Positions 62,128-64,000 of a stretch of DNA of 64,000 nt are shown here, piece by piece. Numbering within the stretch: position 1 is the first letter of the stretch; every line of letters starts with the position of its first letter. The stretch covers positions 62,001 to 126,000 of the forward strand of contig NZ_PJMX01000001.1 in assembly GCF_002846415.1 (NCBI RefSeq). Reading direction: 5' to 3'. The notes beneath the pieces were generated by a model that ran no database searches, had not been told where the DNA came from, and was given only the letters and a program-made list of their open reading frames with translations. A program made the position numbers and the translations under genes. Source of the stretch: Streptomyces sp. TLI_146. Its GTDB lineage: Bacteria > Actinomycetota > Actinomycetes > Streptomycetales > Streptomycetaceae.

Positions 62128-62609
62128 GGTGTCACCCAGATGGCCCGGGGAGTTCTCGATGGTGACGGACCGCGTCATGGTCGTGAGAGGGCGTGTGGCA
62201 CCGTGTCCGGGTGACACGCTCTGACGTAGTGGAACTCGATGATCGCTGGCGGCTCCCGCTCGCTGGCCTCACTGTCACCCAGGTGAGGGTGGACTATCAG
62301 CTGGGCCTGCGGCTGGGCGAAGGCGCCGAGATCATTGTGGAAGCCGACGCCGTAATGGAGCATGGGGGCGCCGGGCCGATGAGGCCGCTCGTTCCGGAGC
62401 GGCAGGAGGTGGCCGCCGCCCTGGGGTTGTTCGGCAGGGTGGTCACCGGGGCGATCGCATTCAAGGACGGACGGCTGCTCGTGGAGTTCGACCAGGGTGC
62501 CCGGCTCACCGTCGCGGCTGCCGCGGACTTCGAGGCATGGAACATCACCGGCCCGGACAGGGTGCGGGTGGTGTGCATGCCGGGCGGTGAGCTCGTTATC
62601 TGGAGGTGA
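62128..62609 (+). repeat. Second copy of a ~480-bp duplicated segment carrying DUF6188
   Basis: Corresponds to 32887-33370. Similarity begins in the noncoding leader (both have GAGGTGTCAC, GGCCCGGGGA and GACGGACCGCGTC at matching spacing) and runs through the gene to its stop, then fades. Confidence 0.8.
62211..62609 (+). CDS. DUF6188 family protein, copy 2
   Basis: 132 residues from GTG 62211, the position equivalent to the start chosen for copy 1; GTG 62193 is the longer alternative. It is colinear with copy 1 without gaps: VVELDDRWRLPLAGLTVTQV, DGRLLVEFDQGARLTV, DFEAWNITGPDRVRVVCMPG. Differences are scattered substitutions, so both copies appear to be maintained. Nothing nearby indicates a function. 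Confidence 0.85.
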   Translation: MTRSDVVELDDRWRLPLAGLTVTQVRVDYQLGLRLGEGAEIIVEADAVMEHGGAGPMRPLVPERQEVAAALGLFGRVVTGAIAFKDGRLLVEFDQGARLTVAAAADFEAWNITGPDRVRVVCMPGGELVIWR

Positions 62610-62628
62610 ACGAGAGCACCGGACAAGC

Positions 62629-62982
62629 TCAGGCGAAGTCGATGGCCGCCAGCGCGGGGCCGGCGAACGCCAGCGCATACTGCAGCATGACGGACCCGCG
62701 CCGCACTGGATGGCTCACCATGGTGCTGGGCAGGCACAGCGCGCACAGTCCCACGATGGCGGACAGGCCCATCGACCACTGAGCCGCGCCCGCCAACGGC
62801 CCGCTGGCCCCGTCTCCGCTGTATGCCTGGCCCAGGACAACGACGATGAACGCGCCGTAGGCGAAAGCAAGCAGCAGCAGGCCGATGCCGGCGAACACGC
62901 GCACGGCCGCCGTGGACGGTGCGAAGGGGTCAGTCGCCGCCACCGAGGGGGCAGCGGCGGAAGGCAGATCGGATGCGGTCAT
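62629..62982 (-). CDS. Small three-helix membrane protein
   Basis: 117 residues from ATG 62982 (GTG 62991 is a little longer). After a 25-residue Ala/Ser/Pro-rich N terminus, three hydrophobic segments follow: VFAGIGLLLLAFAYGAFIVV, MGLSAIVGLCALCLPSTM and MLQYALAFAGPALAAIDF. No family was recognised. It is convergent with the DUF6188 gene. Confidence 0.65.
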   Translation of the reverse strand: MTASDLPSAAAPSVAATDPFAPSTAAVRVFAGIGLLLLAFAYGAFIVVVLGQAYSGDGASGPLAGAAQWSMGLSAIVGLCALCLPSTMVSHPVRRGSVMLQYALAFAGPALAAIDFA

Positions 62983-62991
62983 GACCACCAT

Positions 62992-63311
62992 TCTGCCCCG
63001 CGCACGCCGCCCGGTCCTCGGCGCGAATACTCATGGACGAGGAGAGCACGTACTCAACTGAGCCCGCCATCGAGGCCGATACTCTGCACGCACCGCGCCC
63101 TCGGGATACTGGTGGCGGCGGGTGACGCCGATCCCGGGCTCCGCCCATCCCACTGCCGCACCCCGGCCGCCGGGTGGAGGCCCACGAAGAGGCCGCCCGG
63201 GCTGGGTCCGCTGAGTCATCGGATCCGGTGGGGGCCGGATGACGGCAGACGGTCGAGCGCGACAAAGACGTGGCCTGCCGCTCGACGTCGCTTCCGCCGG
63301 CCAGCTCTTGA
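62992..63311. other. Intergenic region, nothing recognised
   Basis: 320 bases between two minus-strand genes; short shadow frames only. Confidence 0.5.
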
Positions 63312-63701
63312 TCAGGCGCTGCTCACCCGCTGAAAGATGTCGGAGAGCTCCCCGTTCTCGATCAGTCCGGCGATCACCTCGGTCATGCTCTCGATGCCGG
63401 GATCCCTGACGATCAGACCGTTCGAGACCCAGAAGTACCTGCCCGCAAGGGCCTCGCCGGTGCTTGCCCAGAGCTTCATCAGGCGCTCGACCTCGGCGAC
63501 GGTGAACATGGTCGCGGACCAACCAGACCCATCGTTGAGAGTCACCAAGGCATCGACGTTGCAGACATCGTCCAGGTCCTCACCGGCGTCAGGCAGGAAC
63601 GACGCCTGGAAACGCTCCGTGCGCACCCGGTACCAGGGCCCGTCCCACCCTCGCTCGATCAGTCCGGACGCAATACTGTGGCTCATCGTGCGAGTGTCCA
63701 C
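63312..63701 (-). CDS. Hypothetical protein, 129 aa
   Basis: GTG 63701 or ATG 63686 may start it. The protein is compact and acidic: IERGWDGPWYRVRTERFQAS, LDDVCNVDALVTLNDGSGWS, TVAEVERLMKLWASTGEALA, GRYFWVSNGLIVRDPG. No signal peptide. The shape resembles small immunity-like or accessory proteins of actinomycetes, but I do not recognise the family. Confidence 0.7.
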   Translation of the reverse strand: MDTRTMSHSIASGLIERGWDGPWYRVRTERFQASFLPDAGEDLDDVCNVDALVTLNDGSGWSATMFTVAEVERLMKLWASTGEALAGRYFWVSNGLIVRDPGIESMTEVIAGLIENGELSDIFQRVSSA

Positions 63702-63877
63702 GGTCAGGCATCGACCTCAAACGAGATCCCCTGCCGCACCGCCGCCGGCTGCGGACAAAGTCGGGAGCATTGGCCACGACACCTTCGGGGCACGAAGATT
63801 CGCATCCCGACACCGTCGGCCGAAGCGGAGCGGCGCTGACCTGCCCCACAGCCCGTGCGCCGCTCGCGCCGTTGGGG

Positions 63878-64000
63878 TCAGCCCAGGCCGACGGCGGCCA
63901 GCGCGGTGCTCCAGTCGGTGGCGATCGCGTGCCGGGCCGCATCCAGGCTCACCTGCCCGCTGCACACGGCCGCCTTGAGCCGGCTCTCCACCGTGTCCTT
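63878..64000 (-). CDS. C-terminal end of a protein continuing beyond the window
   Basis: The minus strand is open from base 64000 to TGA at 63880-63878, giving 40 residues: KDTVESRLKAAVCSGQVSLD, ARHAIATDWSTALAAVGLG. The pattern (V.S.L...VCSG..SL..A..AIATDW) is one I associate with the C termini of some actinobacterial secreted or nuclease-like proteins, but it is too short to name. Confidence 0.55.
   Translation of the reverse strand, partial: KDTVESRLKAAVCSGQVSLDAARHAIATDWSTALAAVGLG

Noticed and set aside
1..64000. tRNA or rRNA genes and an attachment site
   Set aside because: No cloverleaf or rRNA-like segment was recognised, so an integration site for the transfer region could not be placed. 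A tRNA scan would be decisive.

Overview
The window looks like a Streptomyces-type actinomycete. GC content is very high, GTG and TTG starts are common, and starts often overlap the preceding stop (GTGA/ATGA). Many genes belong to families I know mainly from Streptomyces (DUF5959, DUF6188, DUF6000, DUF6233-like, DUF6881). No ribosomal, tRNA or core metabolic genes are visible. Conjugation genes, three insertion sequences, transposase debris, a polymorphic toxin and several specialised-metabolism-like operons suggest a chromosome arm, an integrated element or a large plasmid.

Layout. 1-3130: end of a biosynthetic operon (ATP-grasp ligase, DegT/StrS aminotransferase, low-molecular-weight phosphatase) converging on a MurG-like glycosyltransferase. 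3245-5226: small genes, including a DUF5959 gene split by a +1 frameshift. 5303-5612: an array of GTGGTGGGG/CCCCACCAC repeats in front of a 13-kb conjugation operon (5667-18585). That operon encodes TcpC/VirB8-like, PrgI/VirB3-like, VirB4-like, VirB6-like, lytic transglycosylase/NlpC-P60 and VirD4-like proteins, and ends in a frameshifted replication-relaxation gene. 18768-20829: an IS5-family and an IS630-family element only 11 bp apart. 21035-32028: a 3484-residue secreted RHS/YD-repeat toxin with LamG domains and a C-terminal nuclease, followed by its SMI1/KNR4 immunity gene.

32972-34222: DUF6188 gene, transposase remnants and a second DUF5959 gene, also +1-shifted and at the same codon number. 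34302-40018 (minus strand): a compact operon with two ATP-grasp-type proteins, a group II PLP decarboxylase homologue whose expected catalytic lysine is glutamate, a DUF6875-like protein and a BioF2/GNAT acyltransferase. 40380-44815: secreted SH3 protein, an intact IS5-family element and a PucR-type regulator. 45403-52009: XRE regulator, LuxR-type HTH protein, a 59-residue secreted peptide with two DPTWD motifs, an HELGH metallopeptidase, a MAB_1171c-type membrane protein, an FAD oxidoreductase and a squalene/phytoene synthase homologue. This last set reads as a peptide-signalled or stress-signalled terpenoid locus.

52152-64000: small accessory genes (DUF6233-like, 7-TM protein, DUF6262-like coiled coil, two related secreted proteins, DUF6881 with a decayed neighbour, DUF6000, an FG-GAP-like repeat protein, a second DUF6188 copy) and a tandem hairpin repeat at 56642-56833.

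The three observations I would follow first are the paired DUF5959 +1 frameshifts at codon 29 (CCC), the DPTWD peptide/metallopeptidase/MAB_1171c/terpenoid locus, and the ATP-grasp operon with the Lys-to-Glu decarboxylase homologue. All functions here are read from the sequence and remembered family features; no database search was run.
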